Below the pieces are notes generated by a model, which was not told the DNA's origin, searched no databases, and saw only the letters and a program-made list of their open reading frames with translations. The position numbers and the translations under genes were made by a program. This document shows, one piece after another, positions 1 to 12,000 of a stretch of DNA of 64,000 nt (the first letter of the stretch is position 1; every line of letters starts with the position of its first letter). Origin of the DNA: Planctomycetales bacterium (lineage in GTDB: Bacteria > Planctomycetota > Planctomycetia > Isosphaerales > Isosphaeraceae); NCBI GenBank assembly GCA_027449865.1, contig DAIDKV010000033.1, positions 1 through 64,000 of the forward strand. Reading direction: 5' to 3'.

Positions 1-3000
1 CATCAGCAATCACCGACGAGTTGATACCCGCCGAGCCCGGTCCCCCGAACTGGGCCCCGGAGCCATTCTGACCGGAATTCCCCGGTTTTCCCGTGCCTCC
101 CGTGCCACCCGTGTTGCCCTTGAGGAACCCGAGCGTGCCGCCGGAGCCGCCAGCCCCACCGGCACCGCCAGTCCCACCGGCTCCGCCGGAGCCGCCAGCG
201 CCGCCGGAGCCGCCCTGGCCGCCGCCGGGACCGGGCGTGTTCTGCACGGCCGAGCCATTGATATCCGCGCCGGCGCCGACCAGGACATTGTCCCCGACCA
301 GGAATTCGACGCCATACGGGCCAGTCATCGTCGTCTGGGAGGACGGAGGCAGATACAGATCTCCCTGGAAGTGGAAGACCACCACCGAGTTCGCGGCATC
401 CACCGTCGCGTACCAGGGTGTGCCGTTGAAATTGCCCGAGTCGGTGCTGGTGACGCCGTTGACCGTGATCGCCCCGCCCGCCGGGTTCGCGACGACCCGC
501 ACCTGCTCGCCAGTCGGACCAGAAACCGCGGGGATGACACCCGGCGTCGGAGAGGCTGTCGCCCCGTACACGGTCTCCGACGCCACGATGTTGGTCACCA
601 GCGTCGAACCGGGTGTCCAGGTCACCTGGGTTAGCGCCGCGAACGACGACGGGAGCGTGTCATTCTGGAAGCCGTCCGACTGCGGGACGCGGAATGACGA
701 GGTTACCTGCTGGCCGTCGGCCGTCGTCCCCGTGAAGGTCACCGTCGTGGCGGGGCCCCCGCCCGTGCTCAGCGAGACGCCATAAAGTGAGAAGAGCCCG
801 CCGTCGGTGGCCCGGAGTACGCCCATCGCGTTCGCCGCGGGGATCGCCGCGGCGTCGGCGATACTCGTACTGGGCGAGAGCAGAACTTCGGGAGCCCCCA
901 GCGTGATCGTCGCCGAGAACGTAGACGGCGTGGACGAGTTGAGAGTGGCGAGGATGTACCCATTGGCGTCGAGCAGAGAGGCGATGATCGTGCCGGCCGG
1001 CAGGCCGGCGGCGGTCACACTCTCGCCCACGTAGAGCGCCAATCCCGGGATCGAGGAATCCGGTATCAGGAGAGTCGCCTGGGTCCCTGTGTTGAAGATC
1101 GTTCCTTGCACGCTCACCGAGGGCAGGGACCCGCTCACCGTGAAGCTGCCCGAGGCGAGCTGCTGGGTGTAGGATGTGGGCGATCCGGTCAGGCCGCTGA
1201 AGTTCAGGATCTGGCCGAGTTGGCTGAGGTTGCTGTAGGAGTTGGAGGTCGAAGCCTGGAGCACGTCGGCGCCGGCGACCAGGGTCACGCTGGGCCCGTT
1301 GATGGTCGCCTGGGTCGAGCCGGCGAGGCTCAGAAGGGAGAGGCTGTTGCTCCCCGTCCCGCCGACGACCTGGACCGAGCCAACCCCGTTGATCGGCAGG
1401 ACGTTGGCCTTCGCGCTCCCGACGGCCGCCGACAGCTCGACGCCGTCGGCCGTCCAGGCCACGCCGGTGGGGCTATTCGCATTGTCAACGATGAGCCTGG
1501 CGACGTCGGAGAACCCAAGCTGAGCGAGGAAGGCATACGTGGCGGCGAGGGGCGACGAGCCGATGTTCACCTGGACGACGTCGTGCCCGGTCCCGCCGTG
1601 GATCAGATCCTCGGCGCCGGGGATGTTGGCGATCTGGTCGATCGTGATCGTGCTGTCGCCGTTGTAGGCCGTGCTGGCCAGGGAGGTCACCGGCTGATCG
1701 GTGTTGACCAGCAGGCCGGGGACGTCCTCGTTGATCGTCAGCGAGTTGATGCCCTGGCCGAGGTCGAGGTTGGCCTCCGCGATGCCGCCGAGGAACACCT
1801 CGCCGATCGACGGCCCGAAGCCGGTTAGCTGGGCGTCGCCGTTGAGGGCGTTCAGGGGGTCCGAGGCGCCGCCGCCGACGTACTGGCCCAGATTGGCGGC
1901 CGGGATGTTGGCGGTCACGGTGCTGGCGTCGAACGTGACGATGTCCGACGGTCCGCCGCCTACGATCGCCAGCGGCGATTCGGCCGCCTTGACCAGCACC
2001 GTGGAGTTGGCGCCGGTATTGAGGGTGGTCAACCGGCCGCCGAGGACCGTCCCGTCGACCTGGGTCTGGCTTCCGGCCGACCCGAGGTACGCCACCATCT
2101 CGGTGATGCCGGAGAACGCGACCGCGGATGAGCCCGCGGTACTGCCCAGGCCGGTGAGGTTGCTGGACGTGAGCAGCGGGGAGAGGAAGTCTCCGTTCTG
2201 CGAGTCGTCGACGACCAGCGTGCTGGTCCCCGACCCGCCCATGACCGAGACCGGCCCGGCGAATCGGGCGAGCGTTCCCGGCGGGGACGACAGGGAGATC
2301 GTCGCCCCGGCGAGGTTGGCGTTGGCGATCGCGCCGACCAGGGCGTTCGTGGCCGCCGCGACATCGCCGGCTTCCCCGGCGGGGACGGCCGCCGTCGCGG
2401 ATGTGACTCGGGCCCCGTGGGCATCGAAGCCGAAGCCGCCCAGGTTGATGGTGCTGGACCCGGCGCCGGTCTCGATCGTCGTGGCGACGGTTGTGCCGAG
2501 GACGTCCACGGTGTCGTTCGACGCCCCCGTGTTCACGGTGAGGCCCAACGTCCCGCCGGCGTCCGCGTAGAGCAGTTGCAGGCCGGCCCCCACGACGGCC
2601 CCCTGGCCCTTGACGGAGGTATCGGTGAGCACCATCGTCCCGGAGCCGCCCGCGACCCCGTCGACCTCAATCGAGTCCTGTCCTGGACCGGCCAGGAACG
2701 TGACCGGCGCCTGGAGCACCGGGTTGCCCTGGCCGTCGACCCCGGCGACGATCCGGAGCGAGTCGTTGCCGGGGCCTCCCAGGAGGGTCGTCGCGGCGAC
2801 GGCGCCGGTCACGATGAACGTGTCGTTGCCACCCTGGTTCGCCGTGTCGGCGTTGATCGCCAGATCCTGGAAGCCGGAGTCGTTGATCGTCACGGACCCC
2901 GTGCCGACGCTCGTGCTCACCTGTGTGCCCGAGATGTTGAACGTGTCATTGCCCAGGGTTCCGGTGATGTTCAGCCGGTTGCCGTTGCCCGAGCCGCCGT

Positions 3001-6000
3001 TGACGGTCGTTACGAAGCCGACCGGCAGACTGTCGAAATTCACGACCGAGCCGCCGCCGCCAGCGGTGACCTGGGCCGATCCGGCCTCGAGGGAGCCGGC
3101 AATGGTGATGGTCGTGCCCCCTGAGGTGCCCTGGATCTCGACCGCCTGCGAGGCGTCGACGGCCGCGCCCGTCGGCAGCGTGAAGTTGCCGCCCGTGACG
3201 AGGTCTACCGGGCCGCCGGTGCTCTTCACGCTGATCCCCGCCGCGATGCCGAGGTCGCCCACGCTCTTGAGCGAGACCGCGCCCGTCGCGGTCACGGCCG
3301 AGGCGACGGAGAGGACGCCGTCCTGCGTGAGGGAGAGGTTCCCCGTCGCGCTCAGTCCATCACCGACGATCGTCAGCGGGCTGGAGGTCAGGGTGTTGCT
3401 GATGATCAGGGCGCCGTTGCCCGCGCCGGCGGTGAGCTGCGAGACGGCGGTCCGCAGCGGGACGGGATTGGAGCCGGAGACTCCAATCCCCGCGACGGCC
3501 GAGAGCGTGGCGTTTCCCGCCGTCAGGACGACGGCCCCCGAAGCGCCGACGTCGAGGATGGCCCCGGCGGCCTGGAGGTCCGCCGTGCCGGACCCGGCGT
3601 TCGCCGAGGCCAGCGCCAGGTCGCCCATGACCTGGTCGAGCCAGAGGCCCCCCGGCCCGGTGGCCACGACCGACCCAATGCTTCCCTGGGCGGCGTCGAT
3701 CCGCAGTGGGTCGCTGGCCAACCCGACGGAGCCCGTCGCGCTGAGTTTGACCCGGTTGGCCTGGACGTTCGTGACGTTCCCTCCGTACGCGTCGAGGATC
3801 GACCCGGCCGTCGCATCCAGCGAGACGTCTCCGGCCGTCGAGACGATCCGGCCCACGCCCAGGTCGCCCGCCGACGTGACGTCGATGTTCACCGGTGTCG
3901 GTCCGGTCGCCAGGATCTGGGATTGCTGGCTGGCCGAGACCCCGCTGAGGTTGTACGTGCTGGCGATGGCCGTCCCGTCCGCCGACGTCGTGCCGCCGCC
4001 AATCTGCAGTTTGACGACCTTGCCGGTCAGCGCCGTCCCCGTGACCGCCAACGGCGCGGCGGTCTGGTCCGCCGCCGCCAGCGAGAGATCGACGTCGCCA
4101 TTCGGGGCCGTCGCCGCGAACTGCGCGGACTGGAGCGAGGACTGATCGAGCGTGGCCTGGAGCAACTGGTTCGACGCGCCGATGCTCCCGGTCGTGCTGC
4201 TCAGCGTGAGCTGGCCGGTTGTGATCGACTCGGCCGTCCCGGTCGCCAGGATGCTCCCCGTGGACGTGATCGTCGTGAGGCCGTTCGGGTTGTCGATCGA
4301 GCCGGCTAGTTTGAGGGGAAGCCCGCTGGTGTCGAGGATCTCGACGCGACTCCCGGCCTGGGCGGCGGCGTCCACCGTCTCCTGGAACGAGGCCGAGCTG
4401 CTATTGACGACCTGCACGAGGGAGAGGGATGGCGGCGTCGTGCCGAACTGTGGATTGGTGACCTCGATGTTGTGGATGACCACGTCGTAGAGCGCCTCGA
4501 CCCAGATCTGCGCCGCGGCGACCGTCGAGCCGAAGTGGAACGCCGGCTTCCCGGAGACCTGGCCGCCGCTGGTTGTGAAGACGACGGCCCCCGGAGTCGC
4601 GGCATTGATGTCGTTGATCTGGAGCTGGTCGCCGACGAACTGGTAGGTGACCCCGGGCGATTGCTCGATGATGTTGCCGTTCGGGCCCATGTGGAACACC
4701 GGCCCGGTGCCGAGGATCGTGGCGGCCGAGTTGAAGGCGACGGTGTCGGTGGTCGCGATGGTCGCCGGCGGGCTCGCCGTCTGGGTCGATGGGGTCGCGG
4801 CCGTCGCCGATACGGCCAGGTTGCCGGCGGTGATCGTCGTGGTCGCGTCGGTCTGGATTGTTGAGGAGTCGGTCAGGGTGTCGGTGGCGCTGGCGGTGGC
4901 CTTGCCGAGGGAATCGGCGACCGTCGTTGGCTCCGAGATGCCCGTGACCGCGCCCAGGTCGGTCGTGAGATTGACCTGGGTGGTGCCGGTCAGTGAGGAG
5001 GTGCCCGTGATGTCCAGGGCCGATCCGTAGGTGGCGGTGAGGTTGGTGGTGGCGAAGGTGCCCGCGACGAACGCCTTGGTCGTCGTCTTGGCGTTCGCCT
5101 GGGCCGACCGCGTGCCGCCCAGGGCCTCGACCGTGACCGTCCCGCCCGAGAGCGTGGCCGACTGCACCGTCGTCGAAGCGTTGGAGAGAACCGTCGTGGT
5201 GGAGGTCGCGTTGCCGTCGGCGTAGATGGCGCCGTCGAAGGCGGTGGACGTGGAATTCGCGTCGGTCCCGGTCGTGGATTCGACGGTCAGGGTGCCCCAG
5301 GGGGCCGCGAGGATCGATCCGGGATCGACGAGGACGACGGCCGGGTCGGTCAGGTTCGTGGTCGCGCTGTTCTTGGCGTTGGCCTCCACGCCGCCGCCGG
5401 TCGCGTCGGCGGTCGCGACCACGCCGGTATCCTCCGAGTCGGCCTTGAGGATGAAGTCGCCGGTGCTCGCCGTGGCGCTGACATTGTGGCCGATCGTCGC
5501 CGTGTTGGTGGTGTTGAGCGTCGTGTTCGCCGTTGGGGTGCCGTTGCTGATCACGCCCCCAAGGTCGTTCGAGGCCATCGCGGCGTCCTGCGTCGTGGTC
5601 TCCATCGACGCGATGGAGATGCCGCCGCCCGCGGTGAGGGTCGTCTTCGGGGCCGCGGCGTTGCTCGCGTCGCCGATGGCCACCGCGACGTTCGGGTCCA
5701 CCATCGCGGTGCCGGTCGCGCCGTCCACGGCCGCTGCGCCGCCGGAATTGGCGCCGGTCGTGGCGTTCGCGGAGCTGGTCGCCGTTGCCTTCACCTGGAT
5801 GTTACCGGAGGCGGTGAGCGTCGAGCCCGCGGCGACGCTCGTGTTGACCTGGCCGCCGACCGTCGCCTCCGCCTTCGTCTCGCCCACGGCCGCCAGGAGC
5901 CCGCCGGAGGCGCCGATGTTGTTCGAGGCGGCCGTGCCGTTGGAGGTCGCCGAGACCTCGATGTCGCCGCTGGTCGCCGTGAGGTTGGCCCCGGCGCCGA

Positions 6001-9000
6001 TCGTCGCCGAGACGGTCGGAGTGACCGTCGCCGAGGCGTCGCCGCCGACCCCCGCTCCACCCACCAGGGCGATGGTCATGGCCGTCGCCACCGTCGTGGT
6101 GGGCGTGATCTGCTCCGTGGCGGTCGCGTCGACCGAGATGCCGCTGGCGGTGGCCGTCGCGTCGCCGATCTCGGCGCCGACCGTGCTGGTGATCTGGTTG
6201 GTTGAAAGCGAGACGCCGACCGACGCCCCGACCAGGGCGAACGAGACCGAGCCGGCCCCCACGCTGGCATTGATCGAGCCGATCTCGGTGGCGGTGACGG
6301 ACAGAGTGCCGCCGGCCGTGACCGTGCTGGCCGTCGCCGTTGTGCCCGACGGGAGCGTGGGAACGCCGGTCGGCGGCGTGATGGTCGGGTCGGGGAACCC
6401 CGCGGGCGGCGTCGTGAGCGATGGCGCCGATACGGTCGGCACGACACCGACATCCGCGAAGACCTGGTCGTCCACGGTGTTGTTCGCCGAGGCGCCCGAG
6501 CCCGACAAGGCGAAGCTCGCCGGGGAAGCGGCGATCGCGAGCGAGGCGGCGTAAGCCTGAGCGGTCGCCGTTGGGTTTGCCGTCGCCGAGACCGTCACGC
6601 CCCCCGCCGCGTTGATCGTCGAGCCCACCACGTCGGCGAGGACCGTATCGGCCACGTCGTTGCTCCCCGTGGTGGCCGCGATCGAGACGGAGACGCTCGC
6701 CGCGGCCCCGGCCGCGAACGAGAGCGAGGCGCCCACATCCTCGGCCGAGACGTTCGGCGTATCGGACGCCGAGACGGTCAGCGAGCCCCCCGACGTGGTC
6801 GTGATCGTCGAGCCGGAGACGAACGCCTCGACGTCGTTGCCGACGACATTCGTGGCGGTTCCAACCGCGAGCGCCAGGGAAACCGAGGCCCCTGGCGCCG
6901 CCGTGACGGCGGCGGAGAGAGCCCCGCCGGCGCTGAGGGCGACCATCGTGGCGGCCTCGATCGCCTCGACTCCCATGGCGCCGGCCGACTGGATGGTCGC
7001 GGCCGTCGCGTCGGCGTGGACGGTGTTCTTCACCTGGTCGAAGACGGTCGAGAACCCGACCGCGCCGGCCACGGAGACCGCCGACGAGCCGGCGATGGAG
7101 AGGGCCCCGCCGCCGGCCGAGGTCCGGAGGGTCGTGCCGTCGTTGGCCGTCACGGCGACCCCGCCGGCCCCGGCCGTCACGCTCGCGCCCGAGGCGAGAT
7201 AAGCCTCGACCTGGTCCTCGACCAGGTTGTACGACGTCGCGCCGGCGATGGCCGCGCCAACGCCGGCCCCCGCCCCCACGCCGACGGCCACCGCCCCGCC
7301 GATGGTCAGCCCGCCGATATTCGCCGTTTCGGCCGCCGTGACGGCCACCGAACCATTGGCCGCGCTCACCTGCGAACCGTCGACGTACGCCAGCACCGTG
7401 TCGGTGATCTGGTTGACCGCGATTCCGACGCCCAGGCTAGCCCCCACCCCCGCGGAGCCGCCGATCCCGACGCCGATCGCCACGCCGCCGCCGTTGGCGG
7501 TGATCGTCGGCGTGTCGGTCGCCAGGATCGAGACGTTGCCCGTGTCGGCCTGGAGCATGGCCCCGTTCTTCGCGTACGCCTCCACCTGGTCGGCGATGGT
7601 GTTCCCCGAACCGGCCCCGGCCGCGCCGACGCCGATCCCCGCCGCGCCCCCGCCGCCGCCGATGGCCCCGCCGATGCTCCAGGCGTCGATCGTCGCCCCC
7701 TCGGTCGCCGCCACCTGGATCTGGCCGGTCGTGGCCGTCACCGTCGAGCCGTCCACCTCGGCCGTGATCTGATTGGCGATATCGTTGATCGCCGCCGAGA
7801 TCCCCACGGCTACCCCGGCGGCGTCCTCCAGTCCGACCCCCACCGCCAGACCTCCGGCGACCGCCACGATCGTCGCCGAGTCCGAGGCGTTGACGTAGAC
7901 ACCCGTCCCGCCCGTCACCGTGCTACCCCCGGTGATCGACGCCGAGACGTCCTCCCGCAGGAAGTTCAGGTTGATCGACCCGGCGACCGCAACCCCCTGC
8001 GCACCAGCACCGCTGATCGCCACGCTCACCAGCATCGAGCTGACATTGATCGGGATGGCGAGCTGATAGTAACCCAGGTTGAGCTGCGGGTCGCTGCCGG
8101 GCAATTCCGGCGGCGGGCCGAAGTCGGCCTCGACGGTCACCGACTTGCCCGCCTTCACCTTCGAACCGCTGATCGACGCCCGAACCCCGTGCGGCGCGGT
8201 GGTCTCCGTCGCCGTCGAGCCTGGCGTCGGCGCCGTCAGGTCGGGGTTGGACGGCTGAAAGGCGCCGCCGATGTAGTTGTACGCGATCGCTCCGCCAACG
8301 GCCGCGCCCTCCAGGCTGATCGCCAGGGCCCCGGCCACCACCACCATGATGGCCGACTCCACCGCGATCACGCTCACCGAGCCAGTCGTCGCCGTGACCG
8401 TCGAGTCCTCAACCTGCGCCGCGACGTCGTTGGAGATCGAGTTGACGCTGATCGAGCCGCCCGCCGCGAACCCCTCGCCGGTTCCGGCGGCCCCGACTGT
8501 CGCGGAGATCAGCTCCGGGCTGGAGGTCGCCTGCACCGTCACGTCGGTCGCGGCCGTCACTGTCGCGTCGAGGAGGCTGGCCTGCACCGTGTTCTGGATC
8601 AGGTTGTAGGCGATCGCCGCGCCAACGGCGGCGCCCTCGCTGGCCCCGGCGATCCCGCCGGCGCCCACCCCGATCAGAGAGTGGTCGGTCGCCTCGACGG
8701 TGACCGACGACGAGCCCGATGTCACCATCGTGGCCGGGCCCGTCGTCTCGCCAATCGCCGCGGTGGTCACATCGGCGATCTGGTTGATCGTGATCGAGCC
8801 GGCGCCCGCCAGGCCGCCGTCGCCGAACGTCGCGCCGACGCCGATCGTGGCGCCGGTGATCTCGTCGGTGTCGTCGGCCGTCACGAGCACCGGGCCCGCG
8901 AAGTTGACCATCGAGCCCTCGATGAACGCGGCGGTCACCGCCGCGATCTCGTTGACCCCGATTCCCGCCCCCACGCCGCCGCTGCCGCCGATCCCGAACG

Positions 9001-12000
9001 CTCCGCCGATGGACAGGATCCAGGCGGACTCTTTGGCCGAGACGGTCAGGCCGCCACCGATGGGCCCGCCCGACGGAGTCGCCACCGTCGAGCCCTGGAT
9101 CGACGCCGCCGTCTGGTCCTGGATATCGTTGACCGCGATCATCCCGCTGACCGAGATGCCGTCGTCCGCGGTGGTGATCGCCGCCGAGCCGGTGATGGCG
9201 AGGATCTGCGGAACCTTTGGCGACGGGCCCGACTGTGACGCGGTGACGGCCAGGTCGCCCCCCGACATCGTGACCGTCGAGCCCTCGATCGTCGCCGAGG
9301 TGAGCGCCGGCCGATAGGTCCCCACCTTGTCGACGCTGGAGAGCTGGGTGTCCACCCCGATCAGGTTCAGCGCCAGCGAGGCGCCGACCCCGGTGTCACC
9401 GCCGTAGGCGAGGCTCCCCGCGATCGAGACGATCTCGGCCGTGTCGAGCGCCGAGACCGTCGAGTCGCCGCCCAGGGCCACGTTCGCGCCCTGGATGTAC
9501 GCCTCGGTATCGGGCAGATCGATGTTGAGCGAGATCGACCCGGCCACCGCGGTGTTCGACCCGGTCGCCCCCAGCGTCAGCGGGGCCGAGGCCCCGGCCG
9601 CCCCGGCGGTCAGCGAGCCGATGTAGCCGCCGTGGTCGGCCGTCACGTCGAGCGCCCCGGTGGTGACCGTCGCATTCGACAGGTAAGCCTTGGTGGTGTC
9701 GACCACCACGTTGAAGCTCAGCGCCCCGGCGATCGCCTTGTTGCCCGAGCCGGAGGCGTTTTGCTGCTGCTGGGAAACCGCGAAGCCGCCGGCTCCGCTG
9801 ACGATGATCGTCTGGGTCGCCGCGTTGATGCTAAACGGGAGCGGCAGGATCGACTGGAGGCCGCTGGCCTTCGTCCAGTCGAGCGGCAGGGCGATCCCCG
9901 AGCTGGCGTTGGCGAACGAGTCGGCCAGCTCGATGTGGTTGCCATCCACCGAGATAACATAGTAGGTCGTCCCGCTCGTCAGGCCCCCGATCCCACCGGC
10001 CAGGTTCGCCTTGTACTCGACCGGCTCCCCGGTCTGGAGCCCGTGGGCGGCTCCGAAGTTCACCACGGTCGAGACGATCGACGACGGCTGGAACGTCAGC
10101 GCCGTGCCCCCCGTCGGCGTGAGCGTCTGCGTCCCGGAGCCCGACGAGGGGATCAGGAGAATCGCCTTCCCGATCGCGGCGTCGGCGGCGCTCTGGGCGA
10201 GTTCGATGTCGTGCGGGTCCACCACGATGACGTAGTAGGGCGTCCCGCTGGTCAGGTTGCCGACCGGCGTCGTCGCCCTGTAGACCACCGGCGTGCCCGT
10301 CGTCAACCCATGGGGCGCGCTGAATGCGATGACCGTGTCGGCGGCCTGCTGCGTCGGGTCGAGCGAGAGCATCGCGGGCGTGGACGACGTCGTGAAGGTC
10401 CCCGGGTCGTTGACGTACGCCTCGGTATCCGACTGCATCACGTTCGCCGAGACGGCCCCGGAGAGTCCGAAGCCGCTCTGGCCGGTGTCCGGGTTGGTGA
10501 TTCCAAGATCGGAGAACTTCAGCTTGGACTTCGCGCCGACGGGGTTGTCGTTGCTCTGGACCTGCCCCTCGCTCGGTGAGACCGATGCCGCCGAGTACGT
10601 GATAGTGGTGACCAGACCCTCCTCGGTGGCATTGACGTGAACCCCGGCGACGTCAAATTGGTCGTGAGTCGGGTTCGTCGTCGAGTCGCCGGGCGCGTTA
10701 CCGATGAGTGCGTACGTGTTTCGGCCGACGTTGTTGACCGCCACCGCGAAACCGACGCCCGTGGCGTTCGATTTGACCACGCCGCCCGTCCCGCCGATCA
10801 GGATGGTATTGTCATCGGCGATCACGTTCACCACGCCGCCCGGCCCGGGCTGGCCGTCGCCGCCGTCGACCGTGACGCCGTCCTGGATCTGGGCCCGGGT
10901 CAGGCTCGTCAGGTTGAACCACGCGACCTCTCCGGCAATCCCGACGTTCCCGCCCGAGTCCCCCGACTGCACCAGCGCGACGGCGATGATCTGCTGGGTC
11001 GCCGTGACGGACAGAGTTCCCGAGGGCCCCACGCCGATCTTCGCGCCACTGTCGATCGTGGCGAGCGTCTGATTGTTCAGGACGTCGATGAACCCCGAGA
11101 TCCCGATGGCGTTCGTGGCGTTCGCGTCGCCGGTCGGCTTCAGGATCCCCTTCAAGGCATTCTTCACGCCCCCCTTGTCACCCTGCTGCTGCCAGGTGTC
11201 GATGAACGAGGAGGGGGCCAGGTTCAGGAAGAAGTTGCCAGCCTCGGCGAGGTTCTCATATTGCGTGCTCGCGCCGACCGCGACCGACTGCGAGCCGCTC
11301 CCGAACGGGATGCTCACGTCGGCGAGCGCCGGGAGGCCCAGCTCGCCGAGCGGCAACGACCCTGTCGCCTTCTGGTTGACCGCGGCGGCGCCGATCGTCG
11401 CGTCCGTGTTGATCGAGATGCTGAAGATCTGGAGGTTGCCGGAGAGCGCCGTGCGGGATTCATTCCCCTGGTCGACCGAGGCGGAGGCCGAGTTGTTGAA
11501 AATATCCGAGCCGAGCCCGAACATCCCGTCGGTGATCAGGCCGGTGAGGGCATTCAGCGGGTTGTAGGCGGGATTCGCCGAGTCATAGACGATATCCCCT
11601 TCAAACCCGCTGGCCGATGTCGGCACCTCGAACGGGATCTGGGTCGCCGCTGTCACCGAGAGGCTCCCGGCGGAATCCACCTGGGCGTTGTCGTCGACCT
11701 TGGCTATCGAGACCGGCGAGAAAAAGCCGAGCCCGAAGGCCAGCGCTCCTGCAAAGCCGCTCGTTCCGTCCGGCGGTGTCGGCGTCGGAGACGGTGTTGG
11801 GGACGGCGTCGGAGACGGCGTTGGGGACGGCGTCGGAGACGGTGTTGGGGACGGCGTCGGAGACGGCGTTGGGGACGGCGTCGGAGACGGCGTTGGGGAC
11901 GGCGTCGGAGACGGCGTTGGGGACGGCGTGGGAGACGGTGTTGGGGACGGCGTCGGAGACGGCGTTGGGGACGGCGTGGGAGACGGTGTTGGGGACGGCG

